From: Flagellimonas flava
GTDB taxonomy: Bacteria; Bacteroidota; Bacteroidia; Flavobacteriales; Flavobacteriaceae
Assembly (NCBI RefSeq): GCF_900129665.1
Contig: NZ_FQWL01000001.1
Coordinates: forward strand, 372,001-436,000
Reading direction: 5' to 3'
DNA: 64,000 nt
Both the position numbers and the translations under genes were made by a program. The stretch's first letter is position 1. The number at the start of each line of letters is the position of its first letter. Under the pieces are notes generated by a model. That model was given only the letters and a program-made list of their open reading frames with translations. It made no database searches and had not been told where the DNA came from. This document shows, piece after piece, positions 9,069 to 18,199 of this stretch.

Positions 9069-9791
9069 TTAGTATTTGTGTACACTTCCGGAAACCGATT
9101 TTTTGGTTTGCACGGAGGCTTCACCGGTATATGAGATGTCCGCTCCACTACTGGCATCAGCAACTAGGGAATCGGTTACGTTAACTGAGATATCGGAACC
9201 GCTGCTGGCGTCGGCATTGCATGTTTTTGCAATTAATTCCCTCGCCCTGATATCGGCCCCACTGCTGGCATCCGCGTAAAGTGCATCCGTGCTTCCTGAA
9301 ATTTTAATGTCAGCTCCGCTGCTGGCATCAGCCGACACCTCGATGGCCCTAAGTTCTATATGAAGATCCGAACCACTGCTGGCATCCAGTTCAATCTTTT
9401 TAGCCTCTATAATGTTCTGGGCAATAAGATCTGCTCCACTGGAGCTTTTTAAAGCTGTAATTACAGGTAAGGAGACATAAATCTTTTTGGTGGCTCTTCC
9501 AATATTTTCAATGGCATGGATTCTAAGTTTACCATCTTTAATATCCGTTCCGATAAGGTCAATAACGTTTTCATCGGCTTCAACGGAAATTTTGAAATCC
9601 TGATCTTGGGTTACAAATACGTCCAGACCTTCCGAGGCGGATACCACGGTAAACTCATCTGTTACTTTTCTGGTTTCCTCAACAACCTCTCCGTTGCCTC
9701 GTTTGCCATCTCCAAAACTGATGTCCATTTTGCACGATGAGGCAAAAATGGCCAATAAAAATGCGATTGCGATTTTAGCTAGTGTTGTCAT
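9069..9791 (-). CDS. DUF2807 (head GIN domain) lipoprotein with six SSG[A/S]D repeats
   Basis: This 240-aa protein has a lipoprotein signal (LLAIFASSC-K) followed by a putative auto-transporter adhesin-like, head-GIN domain. The mature part holds six regularly spaced SSGAD/SSGSD units, five of them as DASSGAD or DASSGSD, each about 20 residues apart, in the pattern of a right-handed parallel beta-helix with one motif per rung. The repeats are also visible as DNA. It is the last gene of a minus-strand group with the PspC-domain and PadR genes. That association is common in Bacteroidota and suggests envelope surveillance, though the biochemical role is unknown. The 93-base gap to the PspC gene could still be co-transcribed. 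Confidence 0.9.
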   Translation of the reverse strand: MTTLAKIAIAFLLAIFASSCKMDISFGDGKRGNGEVVEETRKVTDEFTVVSASEGLDVFVTQDQDFKISVEADENVIDLIGTDIKDGKLRIHAIENIGRATKKIYVSLPVITALKSSSGADLIAQNIIEAKKIELDASSGSDLHIELRAIEVSADASSGADIKISGSTDALYADASSGADIRARELIAKTCNADASSGSDISVNVTDSLVADASSGADISYTGEASVQTKKSVSGSVHKY

Positions 9792-9884
9792 GATTGTTTT
9801 CTTTTGATTGATTAAAATTCGTGTTTTTGATTATTGTCTAATAAAAATGTTTGCTCAATTGTCAAAACGGAACCTTCAATTGTA

Positions 9885-11612
9885 TTAATTGTCCCCCGTT
9901 TTGATTTGTATGCCATCTTCGTCAATTTTCATTTGAAACTGGTCGTTACGATCTTTTACATCGATATTGACGCCGTTCTCATCGATAATGATTTTACCGC
10001 CTTCTTCGTCTTCTTCGTCGGTTGGTAACTCTTCTGGACAGTCTTGGCATTTTAGTTCTCCATCTTCGCCCATAATCCATGTATGGCCTATAATATTACT
10101 TCTGTAATAGTCCCTATCGTTTTTAATACCTCTCCCAATATGTCCCCTTGTAGATTCCTCAAAGCGAATGACCCGTCCCTCGGGGATATAGAGCGTAGAG
10201 GTAACTTCCTGGTTCCTGGCTTTATTGGAAGTTTCCGTAGTGAGAAAGTCATCCAAAATTACCTCTCCGGCCAGCAACTCATAGCCGTAATTGATTTGTT
10301 TGGCCCTATCTCTTGCCGATAATGTGGTGCTGCCGTGGGAATCTTTACGAATATTCAAACGAACAGATTCATCATCGGATTTCCGTATACGTACATCTAC
10401 GTCATCAGATATCAAGATTCGATTGTCATTTTCGTCGTAGGTAAAGCGCATGCGCCCAAAATGCACATCATCCATATTGAATTCCAAATCGGAACCTCTC
10501 ATTTTAATGCTAAGGGTATCCGAGGGACTCTCCATGACAATCTCGTCATTGATGTTGACACTACCAACATTGGCAAATTCCGCAGCTTGGCGAACTCCCA
10601 GGGCAAATAAGGTACCTATCGCTATCAACCATAGCCCCAGGAGTGAAAACTTGGCAATGTTGCCAATAGATTTAAGATTGTTCACCAAGATCTTTAGGCC
10701 GAGATACATCAAGAAGAAAAATGGTATACCAATGGCCAAAAAGATAAGCAGTGACATAAGCCAAACCGGTGCTCCCGTTGTCCCCACAATTTCGTAGAAA
10801 TCGATTCCAGGGATATTTACAGCATTGGATATACCAACTGTGAACATGGCTATAAACAACCCAATTAGTGTTGATGCGCCTATAATGATCAAAAGGATAC
10901 CAATAAATTTTCCAATGATCTTGAAAAAGAACATAATGATGTCCCCTATGGTATCAAAAAAGGTCTTGGAGCCGCTCTTGACCTTGTTGCCCACTTTTTC
11001 GTAGTCAACGTTTTTTACCTTGTCCGCAACATCATCAAACCCCTCTTTAACTTTGCGTTCTATATTGCTGATGTTGATGGGCTCCCCCGTCATATCCAAC
11101 TTTTGGGAAGTTGTGGCCGCCTCTGGCACCAATATCCAGAGCAAGATATAGGCAATGATTCCAAAGCCAGTGAATACTCCTAAAAGGATAAAAATAAGAC
11201 GTATCCAAAGTGCGTCTATACCTAAATAGTATTCCAATCCGGAGCATACCCCACCGATATACTTTTGGTCTATGTCTCGATATAGTTTTTTGGTTCTGCG
11301 AGGTGTTTCGGAATATGATTTTTTGGGTTCGTCCTCAAAAATATCCTCATCCACCATATAATCTTCTGGCTGGCCCATGATGTTGATTACCTCATCTACC
11401 TCTTTTTGGGTGATGACCTGGCGTTCATTCTCCATTTTCTCCAAGAAGAGCTCGGCTACCCTGGCTTCAATATCTGCTATGATCTCATCGCTCCCAGCCG
11501 TACCGGAGAAAGACCTTTTTATGGAGTCCAGATATCGCCTTAGTTTGTTATACGCCTCATCGTCTATATGGAAGAGGGTATTTGCGAGATTTATATTAAC
11601 TGTCTTGTTCAT
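9885..11612 (-). CDS. PspC-domain inner membrane protein
   Basis: A 575-aa protein. The N-terminal 95 residues are cytoplasmic and charged. A PspC domain follows (about 107-170; KYIGGVCSGLEYYLG, then a GIIAYILLWILVPEA transmembrane segment). Next is a membrane region with about four more hydrophobic helices (about 215-350), and then a beta-rich periplasmic part ending in an acidic tail (LPTDEEDEEGG). PspC proteins belong to phage-shock envelope-stress systems. In Bacteroidota this long form is paired with a PadR regulator and DUF2807 proteins, as here. The PadR stop codon lies 8 bases upstream, so the two genes are translated as an operon. Confidence 0.92.
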   Translation of the reverse strand: MNKTVNINLANTLFHIDDEAYNKLRRYLDSIKRSFSGTAGSDEIIADIEARVAELFLEKMENERQVITQKEVDEVINIMGQPEDYMVDEDIFEDEPKKSYSETPRRTKKLYRDIDQKYIGGVCSGLEYYLGIDALWIRLIFILLGVFTGFGIIAYILLWILVPEAATTSQKLDMTGEPINISNIERKVKEGFDDVADKVKNVDYEKVGNKVKSGSKTFFDTIGDIIMFFFKIIGKFIGILLIIIGASTLIGLFIAMFTVGISNAVNIPGIDFYEIVGTTGAPVWLMSLLIFLAIGIPFFFLMYLGLKILVNNLKSIGNIAKFSLLGLWLIAIGTLFALGVRQAAEFANVGSVNINDEIVMESPSDTLSIKMRGSDLEFNMDDVHFGRMRFTYDENDNRILISDDVDVRIRKSDDESVRLNIRKDSHGSTTLSARDRAKQINYGYELLAGEVILDDFLTTETSNKARNQEVTSTLYIPEGRVIRFEESTRGHIGRGIKNDRDYYRSNIIGHTWIMGEDGELKCQDCPEELPTDEEDEEGGKIIIDENGVNIDVKDRNDQFQMKIDEDGIQIKTGDN

Positions 11613-11620
11613 TTCTTGAT

Positions 11621-11950
11621 TTATTTTGTGTTGGTTACCAGATTGACTGCATTTCTAAGTTCATCCCAGGTACCGTTGAGTTCGGTAAGAAATACTTTTC
11701 CTGTCTCGGTTAGGGCATAATATTTTCGGGGCGGGCCGGAAGTGGATTCTTCCCAACGATAGTTGAGCAATCCCGCATTTTTTAGCCTCGTCAAAAGAGG
11801 GTATATCGTGCCTTCCACCACTAGCATCTTTGCGTCTTTTAGGGCTCCAAGAATCTCGGAGGCATACTTGTCCTTATCACTGAGGATGGACAGGATGCAG
11901 TACTCCAGAACCCCTTTTCGCATTTGTGCCTTTGTGTTTTCTATGTTCAT
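11621..11950 (-). CDS. PadR-family transcriptional regulator
   Basis: The 109-aa product is a compact PadR-type winged helix. The N-terminal part contains GVLEYCILSIL and a DNA-contact helix region (YASEILGALKDAKMLVVEGTIYPLL), followed by the wing (RLKNAGLLNYRWEESTSGPPRKYYALTETG, split here only by description). PadR proteins usually repress their own operon. It leads the group with the PspC and DUF2807 genes, separated from the former by 8 bases. A CCGGAT-CAA-ATCCGG inverted repeat just upstream of its start is a candidate operator. Confidence 0.93.
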   Translation of the reverse strand: MNIENTKAQMRKGVLEYCILSILSDKDKYASEILGALKDAKMLVVEGTIYPLLTRLKNAGLLNYRWEESTSGPPRKYYALTETGKVFLTELNGTWDELRNAVNLVTNTK

Positions 11951-11971
11951 AATTTCATGGTTCTAATTTTG

Positions 11972-11986
11972 CCGGATCAAATCCGG
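11972..11986. promoter_or_regulatory. Inverted repeat upstream of padR, candidate operator
   Basis: CCGGAT and ATCCGG are separated by CAA and centred about 29 bases before the PadR start. The position suits autorepression, but the sequence does not resemble the ATGT-n8-ACAT sites known for some PadR proteins. Confidence 0.3.
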
Positions 11987-12077
11987 TGTCCTATTAACTG
12001 TTCGTTTTCATATGCCGAATCGATTTCGACTTTGTTCCCACCGACCCCCTGTGATGAGCAGGGGAGTGGAAACGTTT

Positions 12078-12153
12078 TTTGATTGATGATGTTTGATTGA
12101 TGATGTTTGATTGATGATGTTTGATTGATGATGTTTTGTTTTTTGATTGATGA
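12078..12153. repeat. 14-bp perfect tandem repeat, four full copies plus a partial
   Basis: The unit TTTGATTGATGATG occurs four times head to tail (12078-12133). After a short T-rich break, TTTGATTGATGA appears once more (12142-12153). The array is in the intergenic region between padR and the DUF4870 gene, downstream of the DUF4870 stop codon and upstream of padR. Copy number is likely to vary by slippage. Confidence 0.95.
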
Positions 12154-12169
12154 ATAAACCCAATGTTTT

Positions 12170-12652
12170 TTATTTGATGAATTTTATAGTGAAGGGGTAA
12201 CTAAAGGTTTCCCCTTCATTGGTTCTTATGGTGGCCAAAATGGTGTAAACGATATTCACGACTACCAATACGCCTTGTAAAAAACCCGTAATGCCTACAG
12301 GCCAGAAAATTCGGCCCAATCTAAAATCATCGCTGTTCAGATGAATGTTAAGATTGTTGAGCTCACTTAGCCTATGGAATCCAAAGAAATCCCAGTCGAA
12401 CAAGTCCGGTAAAAAGCCAATGAAAAAAGGAATGCTGATGAGGCCTACAATAATGGAGTACAAAAGCATACTGATTTGGAAGTTCAATGCTTGCTTGCCG
12501 TTGTAAGCTACAAATTTATAGTCCTTTTTGTTGGCTGTCCACAAAATCAATGGAAGTATAAAATTCCCGAAAGGAATAAAGTACTTTGAGAAAGTCGACG
12601 CGTGTATGATCGCTGATAAATTTCGTTCGTGTTTAGTTAAGGTTGTTGCCAT
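12170..12652 (-). CDS. DUF4870-domain membrane protein
   Basis: A 160-aa protein with the DUF4870 layout. An N-terminal hydrophilic segment (ERNLSAIIHASTFS) leads into a first hydrophobic helix (FIPFGNFILPLILW). The family motif is an aromatic/NGKQALNFQ stretch near 50-58, and two more helices follow (LLYSIIVGLISIPFFIGF, GVLVVVNIVYTILATI). The function of the family is unknown; it is a small integral inner membrane protein. It is upstream of the PadR operon on the same strand, but the 219-base gap with tandem repeats suggests a separate unit. Confidence 0.88.
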   Translation of the reverse strand: MATTLTKHERNLSAIIHASTFSKYFIPFGNFILPLILWTANKKDYKFVAYNGKQALNFQISMLLYSIIVGLISIPFFIGFLPDLFDWDFFGFHRLSELNNLNIHLNSDDFRLGRIFWPVGITGFLQGVLVVVNIVYTILATIRTNEGETFSYPFTIKFIK

Positions 12653-12820
12653 TTTTGACTGATGATTTTACTTGTAAGACGGGTTTACCTATTAGCTTAC
12701 AATGCAAATATATGTCCAAAAGATGGTACTATGCAAAACAAAGTACTAAATATTAACATTTATTTAACAAATTGAAGTAGAGAATAATTTGGTTATTTTA
12801 GCATGAACTAAATCTCCATT

Positions 12821-13279
12821 ATGGCGTTGAAACCCAGTAAATTCAACACTTTCACTTTTTTTAAACTACCATCGGCATGGTGGTGCGGTGTACGACTCAC
12901 TTATATTGATGAGCACAAAGCCGTTACATCGGTAAAACATAAATGGTTCAATCAGAATCCATTTAAATCCATGTTTTGGGCAGTTCAAGGGATGGCAGCG
13001 GAGTTAAGTACCGGGGCCATGGTCATTACACAGATAAAAAAAAGTGGGAAGAAAATTTCCATGTTGGTGGCCAACAACAATGCCACTTTTACCAAAAAAG
13101 CGACCGGCAGAATCACATTTACCTGCGAAGATGGCCATCTCATCAATGAAGCCATCCAAAAAACCATAGCAACAGGGGAGGGGCAGACCTTTTGGATGAA
13201 GTCGGTGGGAGTTAACCAAGACGGGGTGCAGGTCTCCACGTTTAATTTTGAGTGGACCGTGAAGGCCAAAGGCAAGTAA
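12821..13279 (+). CDS. DUF4442 hotdog-fold protein (thioesterase-like)
   Basis: The 152-aa product fits the DUF4442 family, a hotdog-fold relative of PaaI/YiiD-type thioesterases. Visible features are the WWCGVRLTYIDEHKAVTSV strand region, the NPFKSMFWAVQGMAAEL helix that replaces the usual hotdog catalytic helix, and two C-terminal strands (ATGRITFTCEDG, VSTFNFEWTVK). No enzymatic activity is established for this group; acyl-CoA binding is an inference from the fold. It is monocistronic, divergent from the DUF4870 gene. Confidence 0.85.
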   Translation: MALKPSKFNTFTFFKLPSAWWCGVRLTYIDEHKAVTSVKHKWFNQNPFKSMFWAVQGMAAELSTGAMVITQIKKSGKKISMLVANNNATFTKKATGRITFTCEDGHLINEAIQKTIATGEGQTFWMKSVGVNQDGVQVSTFNFEWTVKAKGK

Positions 13280-13472
13280 TCTGAATAAATCCTCTCAATT
13301 GGCTGCAAAAGCCGAGAACTGATTTATCTCATTTATCAAATCTTTCTACGCCTGTAGATTTGTCGAAATCCTATGCCGTAGGGTTATTCGTCTAATTTAG
13401 GACGGCCCTTGGATGGTAAAACACTAACTTAAATGTGGATTTTCCAACTTTCACGTGCAGAAGAGGTGTTGT

Positions 13473-14243
13473 ATGCCCATATGTTTTTCAAAATATATCC
13501 ATCATTTCCCAAAAAAGAAATTGTTATTGACAATTTTGTGGCTAGCCACATGGTTCGATTCTATGGCTCAGCTACAACAAGAGGAACAGGACTACTATAA
13601 TTGGTTTGACGGAATTACCGGAGTTGAAAATTCCAATTTATACGAAGGAACATTGACAGTGGAAAACTATGCTTTGGAAAAAGGATCACATAGGTTTTTT
13701 GAATCACCAAATTACTTGGTGGGAAGCATTGTTTATGATGACGAGACCTATTTTAATATATCCATGAAGTATGATATTTATGAAGACGAACTGTTACTTG
13801 GACTTCGAAGCGATTCCGGAATAAAACTGCTGCAGCTTGTTAAGGATAGGATAAAAGGATTTACGATTGATGGGCACAGGTTTAGAAGCATGGGCTGCGG
13901 GATGGACGAACAAGTTCAAGGTTCTGGTTTTTATGAGGTGCTACAGGAAAATGCATCTTTTTCATTTTTGAAGAAGCACTACAAGGAAAAATTTTCCAAG
14001 TATGGAAAAAACAGAATTTTTCACAAATTCGTGGATAAGACCAAGTATTTTCTGTTTTATAAGAACAGCTGCTACACCATAAAGTCAAAAAAAGACATAT
14101 TCAAAATATTTCCGCAGTTCCGAACAGAACTTAACAGTCGTTCCCCACGGAAAAGTAAGGCCAGCAACGAAGCATACCTTACCCGATTGCTGCAAACTGT
14201 CGACTATTTGATTTCGAATGAAAAAACAACCATTCCAGAATGA
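13473..14243 (+). CDS. Secreted protein of unknown function, first gene of the TonB receptor operon
   Basis: A 256-aa protein with an N-terminal signal (KKKLLLTILWLATWFDSMAQ) and a lysine- and tyrosine-rich mature part. I do not recognise the family. Its stop codon overlaps the start of the TonB receptor gene by ATGA, which indicates translational coupling, so it is probably a periplasmic or surface accessory of that receptor. I start it at the ATG at 13473. A GTG 18 bases upstream is in frame, but would add a Cys-rich extension in front of the signal. Confidence 0.75.
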   Translation: MPICFSKYIHHFPKKKLLLTILWLATWFDSMAQLQQEEQDYYNWFDGITGVENSNLYEGTLTVENYALEKGSHRFFESPNYLVGSIVYDDETYFNISMKYDIYEDELLLGLRSDSGIKLLQLVKDRIKGFTIDGHRFRSMGCGMDEQVQGSGFYEVLQENASFSFLKKHYKEKFSKYGKNRIFHKFVDKTKYFLFYKNSCYTIKSKKDIFKIFPQFRTELNSRSPRKSKASNEAYLTRLLQTVDYLISNEKTTIPE

Positions 14244-17008
14244 AATCCCTAATGAGCACTTGTTTTCTGTTTTGCGTTTTTTGGGGAGTTTCCCAAACTT
14301 CGGGAGGGAGGATAACGGTAACGTTTGAAAACTGGACATTAAAAGAGCTTGCATCACATATACAGGAAACTACAGATTACCATTTTTTTTATGTAGATCA
14401 GTGGTTGGTCCAAGATACCATCTCGGGGAGTTTTTCTAATACCCCTTTGGAGAATGTGCTGAAAGAAGTGCTAGGGAATACTGATATCAATTATTTCTTG
14501 ATGGATAGATATAAGGTAATACTCACACGAGGGAATACCATTTATGATACGCTTCCAGAAGGTTTTTTTACAAGCTCAAAAACGGATTCCGCAATCGCCG
14601 AAATTCCTGAAATTCCTGATGCTTTGCCAATTTTCAACAAAAATGACGTAGCGCCAAATCGGGAAGGTGAGGTGCCTGTTAAAATTGGTCGGGAAAAAAG
14701 GGACCGATCACAACAGTTCGCCACCCTGGAGGGATTTGCCGTCAACGCAGGTACCAACGAACCCATATCGGATTTGGCTGTATTGGTGCAACGGACAGGG
14801 AAGGGGACTACCACAAATGCAAATGGGTATTACTCCATAGAAATACCCTTGGGGTCCCACACCATTGAAGTAAGTGCTTTGGGAATACAGGGAAGGCAAC
14901 AGAAAATAATCCTCTATGGAAATGGTCGCCTAAACTTTGAGTTGGAAGAAAGTTTTCAAATGTTGGATGAGGTGGTTTTACAGGGAAATAGCGATAGGAA
15001 TATCAATCAGACCATTGGGGGAGCGGTACAAATTGAGATGAAGGAAATCAAGAAAATTCCATTGGTCTTGGGGGAGCGGGACATCTTTAAAGTGGCCACC
15101 ACCTTGCCAGGAATTTCAAGTGCAGGCGAGGGGGCCACCGGGTACAATGTTAGAGGGGGGAGAACCGATCAGAATCTTATTCTTTTGGATCATGCCGTTA
15201 TTTACAACCCAACCCATTTTTTTGGTCTTTTCTCGGCCATCAACCCTTTCACCTCCGATAATGTTGAGGTGTTCAAGGGCAATATACCGGCCGAATTTGG
15301 TGGTAGACTGTCTTCGGTATTTGATATTCGAACCAAAACTGCCAACGACAAAAAGTTGTCTGGAGAAGCTTCAATTGGACCGGTAACTGGCAACTTGGCA
15401 CTGGAAATACCAATTGCCAAGGACAAGGCCTCTCTTTTGGTTGGCGGAAGGACAACCTATTCAAAATGGATTTTACGCTCTTTGAAAGAAGAGGAATTGA
15501 GAAATAATCAGGTTTCTTTTTTCGATGTGGTCGCCAAGTACAACCATAAGATAAACCAAAGCAATACTTTAAGGCTAATGGGTTATTACAGTGATGATGC
15601 TTTTAATATCACTCGGGATTCATTGTACGGGTACACCAACAGGGCCGTTTCGCTGGAATGGGCCCATAAGTTCAATGATAAGAACACAGGAGAACTCATC
15701 TTGGCAAATAGTGGTTACGATTTTGATATTGAGTTCGATGTGAACTCGGTCAACGATTTTAAACTAGCCTATAGCATTAACGAAACCCTTTTGAAACTAA
15801 AAATGAAGTACCTGCACAACGATGCCCATAACATTGATTATGGTATTTCAGGAAAGTTGTACAATGTGGAACCAGGGAGTATAGATCCTCTAAACTCTGA
15901 AACGGTGATCGAGTCTGTATTTATTCCAGATGAAAGAGGAATTGAAACGGCATTTTTTTTGTCAGATGACATTGCGGTGAACCAGAAGTTATCCTTAAAT
16001 GCTGGACTTCGTTATTCCCTCTTTGCAGCCTTGGGGGAATCTTCCCAACGGATATATGAAAATGGCTCGCCCAGAAACGAAAACACATTGATAGAAACCC
16101 AAATCTTTGATGAAAACGAAGTTATCAAAACCTATGGAGGCCTTGAGACCAGGGTTTCCGCCCGATACTTTGTAGCCCCCAATACTTCCTTGAAATTGGG
16201 ATACAATAGTTCATTTCAGTACGTTCATACACTTTCAAATAATACAACAGTTTCGCCCACGGATACTTGGAAACTGTCCGACATCAATATAAAACCTCAG
16301 CGAGCCGACCAATTTGCCCTGGGCCTCCATAAAAATATAAATGAAAACGCTTTTGAGTTAAGCCTTGAAACATACTATAAGAAGTTTGATAATATCCTTG
16401 ATTATAAGACCGGGGCCGACCTTTTGTTGAATGAAACTGTTGAAACCGAAGTGCTTCAAGGGAAGGGTAAATCGTATGGGATAGAGTTTTTGGCCAAGAA
16501 GAACAACGGAAAACTCAATGGATGGTTGGGGTATACCTATTCCAGGTCATTGATAAAGTTTGATGGATTACTCGAAGAGGAACGAATAAACAATGGCGAG
16601 TTTTTTCCGTCCAATTTTGATAAGCCCCATGACCTAAGCCTTGTTACCAATTATAAATTTAGCAAGCGTTTTAGCCTTTCTGCAAATTTTGTCTATCAAA
16701 CTGGAAGACCTGTGACCTATCCCGTGGGCAACTATGTATATGAAGGGCAAGAATACACTTTTTATACGGACAGGAACAAATTTAGAATTCCGGATTATTA
16801 CCGCTTGGATTTGAGTTTTAATGTGGAAGGAAACCACAAGATCAAGAAGTTTGCCCATAGTTTTTGGAACATTTCCATTTACAACGTTTTGGGACGCAAC
16901 AACCCTTATTCGGTTTTTTTTGTGACCGAGAATGGACAGATAAAGGCATATAAGAGTTCCATCTTTGCCATACCCATACCAACCATCACCTATAACTTCA
17001 AATTCTAA
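14240..17008 (+). CDS. TonB-dependent receptor with STN domain
   Basis: This 922-aa outer membrane receptor has a short signal peptide and an STN (secretin/TonB N-terminal) domain (about 25-95; FENWTLKELASHIQ, YKVILTRG). A linker and a carboxypeptidase-like domain follow (about 165-245; GFAVNAGTNEPISDLAVLV). The plug is at about 260-350 (GYNVRGGRTDQNLILLDHA), and then comes the barrel, which ends in ITYNFKF. STN domains usually contact a FecR-type anti-sigma factor, but no fecR or matching ECF sigma gene is adjacent. It is coupled to the upstream secreted protein by ATGA and is 11 bases from the DUF4249 lipoprotein gene. Substrate unknown. Confidence 0.93.
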   Translation: MKSLMSTCFLFCVFWGVSQTSGGRITVTFENWTLKELASHIQETTDYHFFYVDQWLVQDTISGSFSNTPLENVLKEVLGNTDINYFLMDRYKVILTRGNTIYDTLPEGFFTSSKTDSAIAEIPEIPDALPIFNKNDVAPNREGEVPVKIGREKRDRSQQFATLEGFAVNAGTNEPISDLAVLVQRTGKGTTTNANGYYSIEIPLGSHTIEVSALGIQGRQQKIILYGNGRLNFELEESFQMLDEVVLQGNSDRNINQTIGGAVQIEMKEIKKIPLVLGERDIFKVATTLPGISSAGEGATGYNVRGGRTDQNLILLDHAVIYNPTHFFGLFSAINPFTSDNVEVFKGNIPAEFGGRLSSVFDIRTKTANDKKLSGEASIGPVTGNLALEIPIAKDKASLLVGGRTTYSKWILRSLKEEELRNNQVSFFDVVAKYNHKINQSNTLRLMGYYSDDAFNITRDSLYGYTNRAVSLEWAHKFNDKNTGELILANSGYDFDIEFDVNSVNDFKLAYSINETLLKLKMKYLHNDAHNIDYGISGKLYNVEPGSIDPLNSETVIESVFIPDERGIETAFFLSDDIAVNQKLSLNAGLRYSLFAALGESSQRIYENGSPRNENTLIETQIFDENEVIKTYGGLETRVSARYFVAPNTSLKLGYNSSFQYVHTLSNNTTVSPTDTWKLSDINIKPQRADQFALGLHKNINENAFELSLETYYKKFDNILDYKTGADLLLNETVETEVLQGKGKSYGIEFLAKKNNGKLNGWLGYTYSRSLIKFDGLLEEERINNGEFFPSNFDKPHDLSLVTNYKFSKRFSLSANFVYQTGRPVTYPVGNYVYEGQEYTFYTDRNKFRIPDYYRLDLSFNVEGNHKIKKFAHSFWNISIYNVLGRNNPYSVFFVTENGQIKAYKSSIFAIPIPTITYNFKF

Positions 17009-17019
17009 CTTGTGAAGCA

Positions 17020-18195
17020 ATGAGATTGAGCCCAATACAGGTTTTGTTTAGGTTTTTTAAAGCGATTTTGATGCTAGCTTTTTTGGCCGGTTGCGTGGAG
17101 TCCTTTGAACCGGGAACAGAGGTTTTTGAGGATGCTTTGGTCATAGAATCCACCATTACTGATGAAATGGGCAGACAAGAGGTAGTGTTGAGTAGGGCCT
17201 TTCGTTTTGAGGAGTTTGTCCCCGAACCAGAGCAAGGTGCTAAGGTCATGGTGGTGGATGACTCGGGAAATGAATTTGCCTTTGAAGAAACGACGGCCGG
17301 TAGGTATACCTCCAATGTCGATTTTGCGGCGGAGCAGGGTAGAAGCTACCAACTTTTGATTACCACAAGCAGCGGGGATGAATATGCTTCTGAACAGGTT
17401 GTGGCACCCGAGCGTTTCCCGATAGGTGAAATAAGTGCCGGGGCAACAGAAGAAAATGGTGGCGGGATTGACATATTTGTCGATTATGAGCCATCGCAAG
17501 CGGCTAAATATTTTCGTTATAAATATGAAGAAACCTATAAAATCATAGCACCGGATTGGAACAGTCAAATGCTTGCTTTTGAAGGCCCGGTCTTGGTGCT
17601 GAAGGCCCGGATATTGGATGAGAAAACCTGCTTTAACACTAACCTTAGCCAGAACATAAATATTAACAACCCAAGACTAACAACATCTAACAGCGTTCCT
17701 AGGTTTTCAGTTCGGTTTATTCAGAAAGACAACTATATCATCTCGCACAGATATAGCATTTTGGTAAAACAGTTGGTACTGACCGAAGCATCATATAATT
17801 ATTTTGAGCAATTGCAAGAAGCCAACGAGGGTGACGATGTATTTTCACCATCACAACCAGGGTTTTTTAGGGGTAACGTATTTTCTGTGAATAAACCTGA
17901 AGAAAACGTGCTCGGTTTTTTCCATGTAGCTTCTATATCATCGGAAAGATTGTTTTTTGATTATGTGGATTTTTATCCGGAAGAAGCTCTTCCACCTTAT
18001 GTGGATAAATGTTTTCCTTTTGTTCCACCATTGGAGCCTAATGAGGAGGAACCTAGTATTGGAGAGCTTATGGATGCCAATGCCATAAGGTACCATAGTA
18101 TAACTGCAACTGGAAAGTTTGCCGTGGTTCCAAGGGTATGTGGGGATTGTACGGTATTGGGAAGTACGGAAATACCAGAATTTTGGGAAGAATAG
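17020..18195 (+). CDS. DUF4249 lipoprotein
   Basis: A 391-aa protein with a lipobox (LMLAFLAGC-VE) and the beta-sandwich pattern of DUF4249 (VIESTITDEMGRQEVVLSR, GAKVMVVDDSG, GRSYQLLIT). Several cysteines near the C terminus (CFPFVPP, RVCGDCTV) match the family's conserved pairs. DUF4249 genes are typical partners of SusC-like or STN-type TonB receptors in Bacteroidota and probably act as surface-exposed accessory lipoproteins. It sits 11 bases after the receptor and 4 bases before the next gene, clearly within one operon. Confidence 0.9.
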   Translation: MRLSPIQVLFRFFKAILMLAFLAGCVESFEPGTEVFEDALVIESTITDEMGRQEVVLSRAFRFEEFVPEPEQGAKVMVVDDSGNEFAFEETTAGRYTSNVDFAAEQGRSYQLLITTSSGDEYASEQVVAPERFPIGEISAGATEENGGGIDIFVDYEPSQAAKYFRYKYEETYKIIAPDWNSQMLAFEGPVLVLKARILDEKTCFNTNLSQNININNPRLTTSNSVPRFSVRFIQKDNYIISHRYSILVKQLVLTEASYNYFEQLQEANEGDDVFSPSQPGFFRGNVFSVNKPEENVLGFFHVASISSERLFFDYVDFYPEEALPPYVDKCFPFVPPLEPNEEEPSIGELMDANAIRYHSITATGKFAVVPRVCGDCTVLGSTEIPEFWEE

Positions 18196-18199
18196 AAAA

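Noticed and set aside
9076..9279. Plus-strand open frame opposite the DUF2807 gene
   Set aside because: It is a by-product of the repetitive SSGAD codons read in antisense.
12078..12153. CRISPR-like array
   Set aside because: The repeats touch each other with no spacers, and no cas gene is near.
18119..18199. Earlier start of the macroglobulin-like gene
   Set aside because: It overlaps the DUF4249 gene and places 27 residues in front of a clear signal peptide.
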